NCBI GenBank assembly: GCA_958510825.1
Contig: OY294049.1
Location: forward strand, 36,298,774-36,362,773
Direction of reading: 5' to 3'
Length of the DNA: 64,000 nt
From: Brachypterus glaber
Lineage: Eukaryota; Arthropoda; Insecta; Coleoptera; Kateretidae
The notes beneath the pieces were generated by a model. The model saw only the letters and a list, made by a program, of their open reading frames with translations. It was not told where the DNA came from and did no database searches. This document shows, one piece after another, positions 1 through 12,117 of the stretch. How positions within the stretch are numbered: the stretch's first letter is position 1; each line of letters begins with the position of its first letter. A program made the position numbers and the translations under genes.

Positions 1-689
1 ATATTCTGAAAATGTCATTTGAGGAAAAGCTTAATTTTTTGCTTTATAATTTCAAAGTTTTTCCGGTTAACCGGAATAACTATTTCCCCATAAAAAGAAT
101 TGGATCAAGCAATAATTTTTATTTTTGGACTTTTTACTAACATTCGATTCCTAAATAGGGATTTTTAAGATAGCGAGCATTTTAGTTAAAATCAATTTGA
201 ACCCACCGTTGCTAAGATGCCATAACGCTTCCTCGTGAGGCAGTGGTAAATATACTAGTACTCCAAAACTTTTTATTTTTTTTGTGAGATATTTGCTAAT
301 TAGCAAATGTCTTTTGATTAATCAAAATGATTTTTATATTCCAGGGGCAGCAAAAAGTCCAACTTTTTTGTTTTGAACCACCCTACTGTGTAAGCTTATG
401 AAAGTTGTACTCTTCATTTGTTTGGAAGCTTAACTTATTTACAATAATAAACAGAACTTTTCAACTTGACTTTCTCAGACATGATAAATGGTTTTGCTGT
501 TGTTCTGAGAATGGAGAAAATTCCTCTTGAGCGTGAATAATGTATAAGAGTTTTTCTATTTAAATGTTATTGATGTTTACAACCCCTCTTTGAGATTTGC
601 GGCGGAAATATTTTTTTTAATGAAAGTATTCCGTATAAAAAACGAAAATTTAAATTCTTACGCAATGTGTAATAACGCGTGATAGGATT
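1..689. other. AT-rich upstream DNA, no gene seen
   Basis: No coding frame or structured element was recognised. It contains one GTTGGACTTTTT word in reverse orientation (352-363) and one similar word near 123-136, both discussed under findings. Confidence 0.5.
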
Positions 690-825
690 GGTATCGTGCG
701 TAACTTTTTCATACATTCGTAATTTCTTATTTGGGTGTATAACAAAAATTAGATGTATAACATCTAATTTTTTTATACACGCAAATAAGAAATTACGAAT
801 GCATGAAAAAGTTATTCACGATGCC
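690..825. mobile_element. Foldback MITE-like hairpin
   Basis: Two arms of about 65 bases are near-perfect inverted repeats. The outer parts read TAACTTTTTCATACATTCG and its complement, and the centre is around TTAGATGTATAACATCTAA. There is no coding content. Confidence 0.8.
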
Positions 826-963
826 GTGACTTTGGCAACATGACGCACACTGTAAGTAGTTGCTAATTTACATAATAAAAAGGAGTGCAGAAACTGACAT
901 AATGCCTGAGGCATTTACAATAATGGTCATGGAAAACTATTAATATTTTTTATCTATCTACTA

Positions 964-1752
964 CACTGAAAGAAATTACATTGAAAAGGTGTAAAAAAAT
1001 ACACTATATAAATGTGTAAATTTTACACCTTTATATAAATGTACATCAACATTGATGTGACACTACACACGTGAGGTGATTTTCTCCTAGAGTGTGTATT
1101 TTTACATTCATACCTTCTGCAACAATACATTCGGAGCTCAAGAAAGTGTATTTTTATAAACATACCTTTAGCAACAATACACCCGAAGTGTAAAAATCAC
1201 ACTTCTGATGTACAAGCCAGCCAATCGCGGGCGTTAAGCTAGTCACGTGACTCGAGAAGCCAGAATTCCTGCTTCATCGAGTCTGGTGGCTGTCGACCAT
1301 TATAATTGTTTACGTTTGTAAGAGCGTACGTATAATTTTGTGTGTGCTAGATTTTTCAAAGAAATAATTGGTAAGTGTTGATTAAAAGTAAATATTTAAA
1401 AAGTGTGATTATTCCTATCCTATCCTTAAAACATACATTTTATAAGATTTTACTTATTTAGGCGGTAACACTGGCCTGCAAATTTTGAGTTGTTAAGACT
1501 TGTGTATGTTTTCTGTTTCTATTTTATATTGGTACTTTTTGTAGCGCTGATTACGAATATACGTTTTATTTTTCTGTTGCGTAGTTTTTCCATAAAACAC
1601 TATTCATAAATAGAAAAATAACAAAATGGCTATTCTATTTTTTTTTAATAAATTGAAGGGTTTTAGGTAAAAACGCTTCGAGTGTAAATTCACATCAGCA
1701 GCAGCTGCAAGTAAATTACCCATGCACGTGGATGTAAAAATTTATCTCAGTG
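964..1752. mobile_element. 789-bp TIR element with TA target duplication
   Basis: The ends are CACTGAAAGAAATTACAT and the inverse of CACTGAGATAAATTTTTACA, each flanked by TA (962-963 and 1753-1754). This suggests a non-autonomous Tc1/mariner-like element. A GC-richer core (about 1205-1300) holds a CCAAT-like box and the palindrome TCACGTGA. Internal GTGTATTTTTACA-like words are iterated in the left half. No transposase frame. Confidence 0.6.
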
Positions 1753-2225
1753 TAACGTCAGATATGTTTAAAAAAAATTCCCGCAAGATTATTTCTGAAG
1801 AAAATTTGTCCTGTTTTTAAAGTTGAAATGGTTTGCTTCTGGGAATGGCCAATGACCATTGGTCATATAGGCTTACAGATTTCTTTAAGAGTTGTTTTTT
1901 TATTAATTTTTGTTTTTGTTTTAATCAAATTCTTCTTAATCCAATTTTTGCCCCATTTCGTGGTACAAAATTCCAAAGTTGTGTTTATATAACAAACCAT
2001 TTTACTGTTTTGTAGATACATCCTTTTGATGGATTGGTTTAAAATCGATAGCTTCCACGTTTCCAATTGAATTCGAAATTAATTATAATTGCTTTATTTA
2101 AAAATTTAAGATCCTAACATTTTTTATCCGTTCTAAGACAGTTTTAGACAATTAATTTTTACGCTCCATAATTTATTATTTTTTATTGAAAATACCAGGA
2201 TCATCTGAAACTTTGTCAAAGTCAT

Positions 2226-2822
2226 AGACTACGTTTACACGATAACCCAGAAAATCAAAAGACGTATTTTTGACGTTCATTATTTGGCACTAATTAACTT
2301 ATATGACGTCTTGCTATCGTCCCAAAGTGTATACGTCACCGCCCTTAACATTACTGACGTTATAATAACGTCAGAAATATTACGTTAGAATAACGTGTTC
2401 AACATTATATATCTCTCCAATTAATTCGTTATTTATGGTATGAAAGAGGAAACTAGGATTTTGCCTATGAGAAAATTAACCCACAAGATTTGAGGCGAAG
2501 TGGGTTAATTTTAGAGAGGGCAATATTGTCATTACTCCCTCCAGCTATCTGATAGGTCAAAGGAATTTTCCACAGGCATAGAAAATCGATACTAATCCGA
2601 TGATGTACATAAAATTAGCAGGCTAACTATAGTCGCTATAGCGACTGTACAGTACTGTTCAGATTAAATTGACTTCCCAGCGACGTAGAATTTTAATGAC
2701 TTCAAGATTTGACCAAAAACTGACGTCTTGACGACGTCTGATATGTGTCGTATGTATGACGTTACAAATATGACCTAAAACTGATGTCGATAGTACGTCG
2801 GGGACGTCATTTGGTTTCATGG
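2226..2822. mobile_element. GACGTC-rich repeat with weak terminal inverted repeats
   Basis: TGACGT/ACGTCA words occur many times in both halves, and the ends (TAGACTACGTTTACACGAT and the inverse of TAGAGTAGTTGTTTCCCAT) are loosely inverted. The centre (about 2465-2535) carries a hairpin with GGGTTAATTTT arms next to GAGGGCAATAT. The same design occurs at 13920-13995 and 23525-23605. Boundaries are approximate. Confidence 0.45.
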
Positions 2823-4679
2823 GAAACAACTACTCTAGTTATACTTAAATACAATATTTCTTGATATCCATAAAATCCAGAGCATGTACAATGTACACTG
2901 TACATATACAATAAATCAAAATTTACCAATTTTTTAGAGAGGATGGGGAGGCTTCCCCCCCTCTTCGGTACCCCCTGTAATTAAGGGAGGACCCTCTAAA
3001 TCTAACCTTAACCGGGTTAAGGTTAAGTTAACCCTAACATAGTTATTAATTGAGGTCGCTCGTAAGATTTTAAATATAGGTACACTCAACTCTCGAGAGG
3101 TGATCTCGATCGAGATCCCTCCTCATTCATTTTCTTTTTAAACCTTAAGTTAAATTATTTTTCAAGCATTTCAGCATTTCAGAAATTCATAAAAGAATTT
3201 TATAGATTTTATAAAATTTTAAATTCCATAAGGTTAAAGACAAAAATTTAAAGTAAATGTTATTACTCCCAGTTTACGTGACGAAAATCAGATCCAAGGG
3301 GATATATCCCACACATATATGTGTAAAGATCTTTCCTAAATTAACATATAGAGGGTACAAAATAAGTACAGTTAATATCCATAAGCTATTTGGGTCGTTT
3401 TTACCGTACCCTTGTATGGTAAGCTAGACCTTAATCGCTTATTGCTTTCTATACCTTCGTATATTTTATAGTCCAAAAAGTTTGTCTTTAATTACTGCTG
3501 AATTTAGCAAAAGCTTATTAGGATTTTTTATATTTATATGTTTTACGTCTGCTTTTAATTTAATTTTTTCATTTAATTATTTCAATTGGACGGCTTTTTG
3601 CAGAAAGAAACCATCCCAAAAATTTTCAAATCTGAAATTTAAATAAGCTATAATCGTTCCTGCAAAAAAGACCCAAGTACCACCGCCATCCATTACCAAG
3701 TAAACAAATTGGGCTACCCCAAAAAATGTGTTTGACTTATTATTATAACTTTTTTTTGGGGTTGGTTCCCTTCTGTAAAAAGCCATCCAATTAATGCAAT
3801 TAATCAATACATTAATTCAAGAAGGCAACAATTTAATAAAAGCTTTCACTGGCTCAAAATTATTATTTTTTTCCAGTTTATAGTTTTTCACTGTACATTT
3901 CCATTTTTTATTATAATTATGTCATTCTTATTCAGAATAAAATCTCACTCAGATGGAAAGATCTTGTAAAATCAAATTCAGAGTTATCTGGACTACGTTA
4001 TTACAAATGCACGAGATATCCAGTGGACATCTATTTTTTATCCTCCTTAAAGAATATCCACTGGATATCCATTAGAGATCCATCATGGATATCTGTGAAT
4101 CTAACTCTATACATATTTTACAGTGTTACTTTGCCGTTACTTAAAATGGTATTTTTAAAAGCATTTCCATTATCCTAAATGTTTAAGACACTTTAAATTG
4201 ATATCTTAGCTGTTAAACAGAAGAATGTAAGCAAAATTGGATTGTAAATTTCTGTCGTATTTATGCTGTGGCAGTTTAGGCTTAAATCTCACACTGGGGC
4301 AATTTATCTTAAATATAGAAACCTTTTTTCGCTTAGTTATTCTTATATTTTTTATTATCCTCCGTGTTTCTTTTGAATAAAAACATTTTTCGAGAGAGAT
4401 ATTAGGGATCGTCTTTAAGGATGTAATAAGTTACTGTTTTCACTGCTTATCTGAAAAAGGTTTTAATAAATGTTAGAGAAGATAATTTTTCAAATGCAAA
4501 ATATTAATAATATACGTCTGAAGCATTATAATGCTTCAATTTTAACTTTAATCCTTTATAAACACAGCTATTATCTCTAGGAATAAAAAAGTTATAGTGG
4601 CGAGCCACCTTTGAAAAACACAGTATAGATTATTTAGTAATAATTAAGTTCGATGTGAAAGGCTCTATTATTATATTAT
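2823..4679. other. Upstream AT-rich DNA with repeat fragments
   Basis: A short palindrome of TTAACC/GGTTAA words lies at 3001-3040. A fragment rich in GATATCC words (4008-4105) is related to the palindrome at 12118-12517. No gene recognised. Confidence 0.5.
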
Positions 4680-5354
4680 TTTGGGATTTATATAATTTTA
4701 CAGTGGCTATAAAATGGCTGATTATTTTTTTTTCACTTCCCGTTTTGCCGGAAGTTGTATAAATATGTTTTTTTTTTAATGGAATACCCTGTAATTTTTT
4801 ACATTTTTAAATTGAGCCGAAAAATCTATGTATAAGTACTGATTGTTTTTTTTAACTTTTTTCGTTTTTGTTTTTATCGTAAAAAAATGAGATACACAAT
4901 GTATCTTCTTTTTTACTTGCGTAATATTTAAAGTATATCATTTTGGCAATAAAATACTCTACAAATAAAGTAAACATGGACATAAAAAAAATTGGAGTTT
5001 AGGACAAAAACCCGTTTTTTTTAGTTATAATTCACTGTCACTGATGAATTTTTTATTATAATATTACTTATAATTTTTTAAGCTTAAGGAAGTAAAAACA
5101 AGGTAAATTATGTCTCGTTTTTATACGATAAAACTAGAATTTTCGATGGTTTTAAAAATTAAAAAAATTACAGGGTGTTCTATTAAAAAAAACATATTTA
5201 TACTACTTCGGGCGAAACCGGAAGTGAAACAAAAAAATTAAATCCGCTATGTTATAGCCAATGTCAAATTATATAAATCACACAAGTTTCGTTTTTATTG
5301 AATAAAGATTAATCTTAATTTTGGGAGTGGACATAAATAAAACTCACCCGGTAT
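4680..5354. mobile_element. CCGGTAT-ended element, left end missing
   Basis: The right end reads GTGGACATAAATAAAACTCA then CCCGGTAT. The interior carries inverted pieces around CCGGAAGT, CCCTGTAATTTTTTACA and TCGTTTTTATCGTA. It is related to the complete copy at 60007-60825. Confidence 0.65.
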
Positions 5355-6390
5355 GCATATTAGGGAATTTTTAAAAACACTTTTTTTGAATTTTAAGCAT
5401 CCCCTCATGCTATGAAAAATACCATGACAAAATTCTCTGTCAAATTTTAGCTCAAAACTTTTAAATCAAGTAACACAACCAAGCCAAATTTTGTTCGTTT
5501 GAGCTGAAATTTGGAACAGATTAAATGTTTTTTATTTTGCACGATATAGTATACCAGATAAATTTCATTAAAAAAATCATGCCTTTTAAAAAAATATATA
5601 ATTTTTAATTCTAAAATTAAATACAAATCTTTTTTAACTACTGATTTGATAAAATTATTAAATAACATTAATTACTTTATTTAAAAATATGTGTTTTGTT
5701 GCATTTACAATGTCGAGTCACACAAAAACATTGTTTTTAACCTTGTCCGCAGTTTAAAGCCATACAGGGTTTCATATTTGCAGTCGAAGAAAAACTATAG
5801 TCTACAACACGTATGGAATAGTCATTCCGCGCTCGCGGGACCGTCATACTCGCCTGCCGACTCGATGACAAACTTTCCTCTCACGCGGAATATTATATAC
5901 TAGTTATAGAATATACTACTCATTCACCAACGTTCATTATTCCTGTGTTGTCTTTATATTATTCCATGTTGACCCGGTCACAATCCCACTATAGGATTCT
6001 ATCATAGAAATTCCCTAACAGAGCTTTGAATTCATGTTCAGCAATGGTCTTTTCATAACCCAGATGTTTGGCACATAAATTTTCACACAGGAATCGGTTC
6101 AGTTTTCGACAAGTGTTTAACCACCAAAATAAATTAATCATGTAATTAAAATGAATAAGGCTTCATATGAAAATTAATTAGATATATCAACTAAAAACTA
6201 CTGAAAACTAAATCTTCTTCGCTACGGCACTGGTTGTATTTTACAAAATATGACATTATCATCCATTTTACCATGGTAATTTGCTATTACGAATTATCCA
6301 CAATAAAAAATTACTATGATAAAATGGGTGAAACGCAAAATAAGGCGGTATTTAGGTATTATTTCGTCAGTTCGAATAGTGGTGAATTTG
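5355..6390. other. Upstream DNA with a GC-rich patch
   Basis: Mostly AT-rich with no gene. Positions 5820-5890 are conspicuously GC-rich for this window and are bounded by ATTCCGCG and CGCGGAAT in inverse orientation, a small foldback about 2.2 kb before the first coding exon. Confidence 0.4.
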
Positions 6391-7083
6391 ACCAGTAAAC
6401 ACAGAGGTCTATTTTGTGTCGGAATGTCCGCCTATTTAACGTTTATTTTACGCATATTTACGTCTATACGTATAATATGAAGGGGTCAGGGGAAAAACGA
6501 TCATAGTCCATTTTTGTCGAAAATTCGTTATATACACAATCTTGTATTTCGCGACCCAAGCTTTCAGGTGACTATGTCGGTTTTAAGCAAAAACAATTAC
6601 AGTCGCTGTAATGAATTTAAATAGAAACGATATACAGCGTAAGAACGGTCAGAGTCCGAGCGATACCATAAAAAACAATTAAAGTCCATAGTTTCGAATC
6701 GGTAACTAAGGAAACGTATTTTTGATTGTAAATGCACTAAGCCTGTTGGGCTGCTTTATAACATAAAAAAACGATCAGAGTCCTGGACTGTGATCGATTT
6801 TATAAAGTCATATGTGTAGTTCTGTTGCATCTTTCGCTTTGAACCTCAAAGGTAATGTTGGTAGGTTATTATATTATTTTGCTGTGAAATAAGTATGTGA
6901 CGAGATGAAACAATAATTGACGTTACTTTGCAACTGTAATCATACAATATGAGTCTGTAAACCTTAATTTCGCTATTCTGTGAAAAGTAGTTTTTGTGAC
7001 TCTGATCGTTTTTCCCCTGACCCCTTCATATACGTTTAATAGGCGGACATTCTGACCAAAAATAGACCTTTGTGTTTACTGGG
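6391..7083. mobile_element. Nested TIR element with CCCAG-type ends and 2-bp TG duplication
   Basis: The outer ends are [A]CCAGTAAACACA and the inverse of CCCAGTAAACACA, followed inward by AGGTCTATTTT and GAATGTCCGCCTATT in both arms. TG lies on both flanks (6389-6390, 7084-7085). An inner inverted pair, GAAGGGGTCAGGGGAAAAAC, lies at about 6480-6500 and 7007-7028. ACGATCAGAGTCC-like words recur at about 6498, 6645, 6674, 6771 and inverted at 6998. No coding frame. Confidence 0.8.
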
Positions 7084-7447
7084 TGCCTTTTTACTGTTTG
7101 TGTAGTAGCGCCTTCGCCAAAATTTCAAATAATTTTAATTATTTTTAATTTGTGATTAATAACACTAACCAACAAAGGTTTTTACCCAAACATCTAAATA
7201 AGTAAATCAGAAGGTCTTTTAATATCTTAAATACCAATCTGGTACGAATCCGATCAGATTCTCGACATATTCCAATAGTTCACGAGCCTGTGTGATTTAG
7301 GGGGACTGGAAAGACATATTAATTTTTCGACTTCTCGGGTCCATATTTTATTTTTTCTTATGTTATATGAGCTTATGAGACATATTATTCAAGATAATGA
7401 CATTAAGATTTAGGTTTTAATTATAAATTTAGTTTAGTTATTATATT

Positions 7448-8036
7448 TATTCACAGCGCCTGCGCTAGAATAATATACGGTAGTTTCGAATTTTCAAAAA
7501 ACATTCTTGGATATAAATTTGTTTCATGAAAAAATAAGCAGGAAAAATTAATTTTATTATAAATTTTAGGATAAATTCTACCAATTTTAAAAGTAATGCC
7601 CCCAAAAACAAAAAAGTTGTGGGGTTAAACTATAAAAAAATCGAAAAAAGCTGAAAATAATTTCGATTAACATAACTTTTTTAGGAAAAATAACTTATTA
7701 TTATTATAGATTAATTTTACCAATTTTGAAAGTAATCCTCCAACAACAACAAAACTTTGGGGGGTTAAAATTAAAAATAAAAAAAAAATGAAAAAACTAT
7801 AATTAAAAAAAAATATTTCTTTTTTCTTTTTTTACAAAAAGAAAATAAAAAAAATTGATTTTTTTAAAGTTTTTTTTTTAATTTTTTTGTTTTTCAAAAA
7901 AAGATCCTAATTTGAAGAAAAATTGTTATATATATATATTTTTTTTTAAAGGAAATGAAAGGAAATAAAAAAAATAAAAAATGTTTTTTTTTTGAAAACA
8001 TTTGGGAAAATGCAATATACAATTTACTGTGAATAA
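7448..8036 (+). repeat. TTATTCACAG-ended repeat, copy 1
   Basis: It starts TTATTCACAGCGCCTGCGC and ends CTGTGAATAA. It contains ATACGGTAGTTTCGAA near the left end and long A/T homopolymer tracts. The same family recurs at 15760-15896, 16129-16673, 41435-43170 and 48120-48557. Confidence 0.75.
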
Positions 8037-8106
8037 TATGTAATGGAATGCGTAGCCTATCTTCACGGCTTGTTTTTCTAATATAATGTTCTTATTTTTG
8101 TTTCAG

Positions 8107-8145
8107 ATTTATCTTATATGGCTGCTTAAATCAATTTCCCGAACA
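8107..8145 (+). promoter_or_regulatory. 5'UTR part of exon 1, with a minimal upstream ORF
   Basis: The segment follows a polypyrimidine acceptor ending TTTCAG at 8106, so at least one non-coding exon should lie upstream; it was not located. It holds an upstream ATG at 8118-8120 that reads Met-Ala-Ala-stop (stop 8127-8129), 16 bases before the main start codon. Such a minimal uORF can lower translation or permit re-initiation; that is inference. Confidence 0.6.
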
Positions 8146-8175
8146 ATGAAACTTCTATGCATCATATTGCACCTG
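8146..8175 (+). CDS. ADAMTSL1-like: ADAMTS-like protein, coding exon 1: start and signal peptide (residues 1-10)
   Basis: The start is the second ATG of the exon. It lies in the context AACAATG, close to the insect start consensus with A at -3, and it is the one that opens the long spliced frame. It encodes MKLLCIILHL, a basic residue followed by a hydrophobic run, which continues as ITF in exon 2 to complete a signal-peptide core. The exon ends in phase 0 at a strong GTAAGT donor (8176). The short hydrophobic start agrees with a protein destined for secretion. The exon is too short to identify alone. It is assigned because its phase, strand and signal-peptide character fit the downstream TSP1 exons, so transcript evidence would settle it. 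Confidence 0.65.
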
Positions 8176-8529
8176 GTAAGTACCTTTTAAAAATACAATG
8201 GAATCTTGATTTTCCGTAACATACAGTACAGCTAGTCGATCATAGCACTACCAAGGGCGTAGATAGGATAATACTAATAATATTTTTTCTGGATTAGAAT
8301 TTAAAAAAGTAAATTTTTATAGTTTGAAGCACGGATCTGTGGCTACGGGAAATATGTTAGGAATGTGTGTGTAAGTGGAAGGCCCGATAAAAGCATGCAA
8401 GCCTTATAACGCTCTTGACGGAAAGTAGAGAGCTCGAATGATTCCTCCCCCTTACGTCGGAGACTTTCTTTCAGGCGGAGAACTATACATGTTTTAATAT
8501 TTTAGTCACTATGTAGAGGTGTGAAACCA
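8176..8529. other. Start of intron 1, nothing recognised
   Basis: No coding frame and no clear repeat structure. Confidence 0.4.
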
Positions 8530-8640
8530 AAGCTAGAAAGTTCGACTCTAAAATTATTATTCCTGCTGAACTTACATTTTATAAATGGTTTTTATATGGA
8601 AGACATTTATTATTTTGGTAAATTTAGAGAATGGTTATAC
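8530..8640 (+). repeat. Direct repeat, left copy
   Basis: A ~110-base stretch beginning AGCTAGAAAGTTCGACTCT is repeated with few differences at 9396-9506, on the other side of the TIR element at 8651-9388. Confidence 0.85.
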
Positions 8641-8650
8641 CCTACCTTGG

Positions 8651-9388
8651 TAGAAAAGTACATAAATCTAACTTAACATAACATTAGATTAGTGACATTT
8701 TTATGTTTAGTCTCAAACGTTATACAAAAACGTTATAAAACATATAAATCTAACCTTAAAAACTAACGTTTGACAAAAACGTTATTAAATACATAAATCT
8801 AACGTTAGTTTCCTAACTAAATTCTAACCTTTTTCTAACCTTATTCTAACTTTAATTATTTTTTAAATTTCCATTATTAATACGTAAGCTATAGTAGAAA
8901 ATACTCATTTCAGGCAGCTATGTGCTTAGGTTTGATAATTATTTATTATTTCTATATGTATAAATATATATTAACAAACTAAATATAAAGTTTTTCTGAG
9001 AGGTAAACGTATTTATCGAAGTATAACAGCATATTACACGAAAAATATTTAAAAAGATGGCTATTTTATAAATAAATTTAACGAAATTATGTTTAAAAAT
9101 ATTATGATTGCTAAAATTCATTAAGATTTATTTATATGAATAAATTTGTCTCCAGCTGCCATTTTATGATGCAGGTAGAAATTTCCTAGTTGGCCACGCC
9201 CCCTCCTAAAGTTAGAAATTAAACGTACTTAAAACGTATTTCTAACTTAAAAATCTAACGTTAGATTAACGTTTGTAACTAACCTTTGATTCTAACGTTA
9301 AAAATCAGAACATTTGCACATATTTTATAACATACTTTTATACAGTTTTTTAACTTTAGAAAAACGCTATTCTAACGTTAAATTTCTA
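8651..9388 (+). mobile_element. CTAACGTTAG-rich TIR element, copy A
   Basis: The ends read TAGAAAAG and TTTCTA, with TA at both extremes. Words of the form CTAACGTTAGA and AACGTT recur throughout both subterminal regions. A reverse-complement copy lies at 43641-44518 with the same ends and interior, including TAGTCTCAAACGTTATACAA. No transposase frame. Confidence 0.85.
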
Positions 9389-9395
9389 CTAGGGA

Positions 9396-9506
9396 AAGCT
9401 AGAAAGTTTGACTCTAAAATTATTATTTCTGCTGAACAAATACTTACATTTTATGGTTTTTACATGGAATACATTTATTATTTTGGTAAATTTAGAGTAT
9501 GGTTAT
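9396..9506 (+). repeat. Direct repeat, right copy
   Basis: Second copy of the 8530-8640 sequence, beginning AGCTAGAAAGTTTGACTCT. This sequence is not found next to element copy B, so it is not part of the element itself. Confidence 0.85.
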
Positions 9507-11879
9507 AAAACCGTTAAACCCTAGTCTATTCTCAATGTTGAGACCATCGAGGGTCATAAATTTAATATGTAAGTAAGTTCAGCAATGTATAATCCGAATA
9601 CCGTAACCAAATGCTTTTTTGCAGCAAAAACTAAACTAAACTAAACCAACTATTTCGATTAAAGAGCTTTCTACATAAATAATAAACCAAAACTGTTTTG
9701 TTTTATGTACTTGCTATACTCTCGACAGCACGAGTACTATTAACGATGTTTTTAAAGTCCAAAATCGTCATATATAACCACATATTAAAAAAATATATAC
9801 ACATTATTAAAATTATAGGTACACATTTTCGTATACACAGAATTCCAGTAATTTATGTAATTAATTTGAATGGGTACCTTACGACGCATTTTTAGACATA
9901 TGTTTATAGGAACTTTTTTTCATATTTTCCTATGTAGAAACACCCCTTAAAATTAATGACATCATTTGCTGGACATCCTGTATATAGTATAATTAATCGG
10001 TCCCTCTGTCCGTCTGTCTGAATGTACGGATAGACGTACGTACCGCTTCTTGTGCGCACGATTACTCAAGATCGAAAAATCCGATCGTTATGAAATTTTC
10101 AAGAAAAATTAATTTTTATTTGAAAAATAATAAAATTATTTTTGAAAATCCCTTTAAAAACAAAAAAATTAAAGTGCGCAAATTTCCAAAAGAAAAATGA
10201 AAGAAAAGATTGGTATCAAGAATTAATTACCTACAAATTACAAATGAATTTACGAAATCGTAGGAAAATTCACTGTTCATTTAGGAAAATTTACTATTCA
10301 GTTGGCAAAATTGAGTGGTACATTTCGGAAAATGGGAAAATTGAGTGTACAGTTGGGCTTTTTTTCTCTAGTTAGGAATAAATTGGAGTACAGTTGGGAA
10401 AATTGGAGTAGTATAGCATTTTGGTCAGAGGTAAAGCTGGTTTGAGGCTGCTCTTCATGGCAAAAATTTCCGTCAGGAGCGTAAAACTCACATGAGGAAA
10501 TTTTAAGTTGGGAACTATTGCTTCCGCCCCCTAATAAAATCGCTTCGGAGTACCCCTGTACCTATTATTGTATTAAATATCTTTTAACATATGTTCAGCA
10601 TTTATTATTCTCAATGTAATTACTACATTTTAACTAAACCGTTTACATTAAATTTGGTGTAATTAAATTTAAACCTTGCATTGTATTCACTCCATTTAAC
10701 TTTAATTCTGTATTTTAGGTTAAGTTCTGTTATACACAATTTATTTTGGAAGGGGCTATTTCTACGTCCGACGTCCATGAAGCTATTTCCATGTCCAGTA
10801 TTTTTTTTGCCGATTTTTAGGGTTTTCAAAACTTTTAAGGTATATTTTTCGTCAAAATTATACATTAAAAACAGCAAATAAACGAAAAAAACAAAACAAA
10901 CCAAATAATTAGGTCATGTGAGGTCGAACGTGAAAAAGGCCCCTTCGATTTGTTTTATAGGAGTGATTTGTAAAAAAACTGGTTCCCAATTTGCAGATTT
11001 CCGATAATTTATTTTGCTGTTTGGACTTTTTAACCAGTTTGACTCAATGAAAATAAATAGTTTTATCAAAACTCTATTTTGCCGGATTTTAAATATATTT
11101 TTTTTCAAAATTAAATTAAAAAAAAACAACGGGCCAGTATAAAAACATAAAAATTTTACAGTAATTACTAGTATATATGTATAAAGAAAATAACTTATAA
11201 AAATGGGCTGAATCTTTATTTATTTTTTTTATTTTCGTTAATTTTGGAGAAATTTAATAAGTAAATTGGCCATATTTATTTCGATTTTTTTATTTTAAGT
11301 TTTTGGGTATGGTCCTTATTAAAATTACCAAAGAAACCTTTTTACCAAATTTGAGCTAAATCTGAATCTTGGAAAAATGTTGAACCACCCTAATGAAGTG
11401 ATTTTTTTTTCAGATTTTTCACAATTTTTTTCGTAATCAGCTGTGCAAAAAAATGTCCTTATGCATAAAAACAGACTTTTGTCACTTTTTTTCTTTGACC
11501 ATTTTGAGCTAACTTCTCCTCAAAGTAAAGGTGGTGAATGTGCATTGAAAGTGCTTAAAAATACTTTTGATGGCAGATAGTATGGGCGAAGTGTAGGAAA
11601 CAATGTTCTTTAAATATTTGGTTGAAAGATATTGAAAAAACATCTGTAGTTTTCAATGCGGCGCGCCGCGGCACTCAACGTGGATATTTGAACTATTTAT
11701 TTATTTAAAAAGTCTTTTCCTGTAGGTACTTTAAATTTAGAAAATGTTTGATACAAACGTTTGTGCACACTAAGAAGTAAAAAGTTATTGCATTAGTGCA
11801 TTTTATAAATTTTATAACATAGAAACAACCGAACCGTGTATTTTTCATTTTGATGATTTATTTCATTTTATTTTTCTAG
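9507..11879. other. Rest of intron 1, AT-rich, no gene
   Basis: It contains a CTGTCCGTCTGTCTG microsatellite-like patch followed by an ACTCAAGATCGAAAAATCCG stretch (10000-10100) of a type repeated elsewhere, and a GTTTGGACTTTTTAAC word at 11019-11034. Short frames here have no recognisable protein character. Confidence 0.45.
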
Positions 11880-11945
11880 ATTACATTTTCAAGATTGTCA
11901 ACACCGGGTAATTTTACCAACAGCATAGAAAATAATTTAGATCAG
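11880..11945 (+). CDS. ADAMTSL1-like: ADAMTS-like protein, coding exon 2: end of signal peptide and linker (residues 11-32)
   Basis: This 66-base segment lies between TTTTTCTAG (acceptor, ending 11879) and GTATGT (donor, 11946). It is open in the frame set by exon 1 and is an exact multiple of three. It encodes 22 residues: ITF completes the hydrophobic core, and a polar stretch follows with an N-glycosylation sequon NFT at Asn21. Cleavage of the signal peptide is likely somewhere in residues 14-20. There is no recognisable domain. Support is structural only (splice sites, phase, position), so it is less certain than the TSP1 exon. If it were skipped the frame would stay open, so alternative use cannot be excluded. 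Confidence 0.55.
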
Positions 11946-12117
11946 GTATGTATATTTATCAGAGTGGTCCTTAATTTTTTTTCTGAGATGTAAGCCCCTA
12001 AATTATCCAAATTGTCCAAAAATTACGTTACGTCTATAAACAAACGCAAATTTGGTTTTTCTTGGGTTGGCTACAGGACAATTAACGCTTATTGCTTTTG
12101 AAATATACATCCACTTG

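Noticed and set aside
1264..1370. Candidate first non-coding exon ending at GTAAGT
   Set aside because: It lies inside a TIR element, and nothing in the sequence links it to the acceptor at 8106. Kept only as a low-confidence finding.
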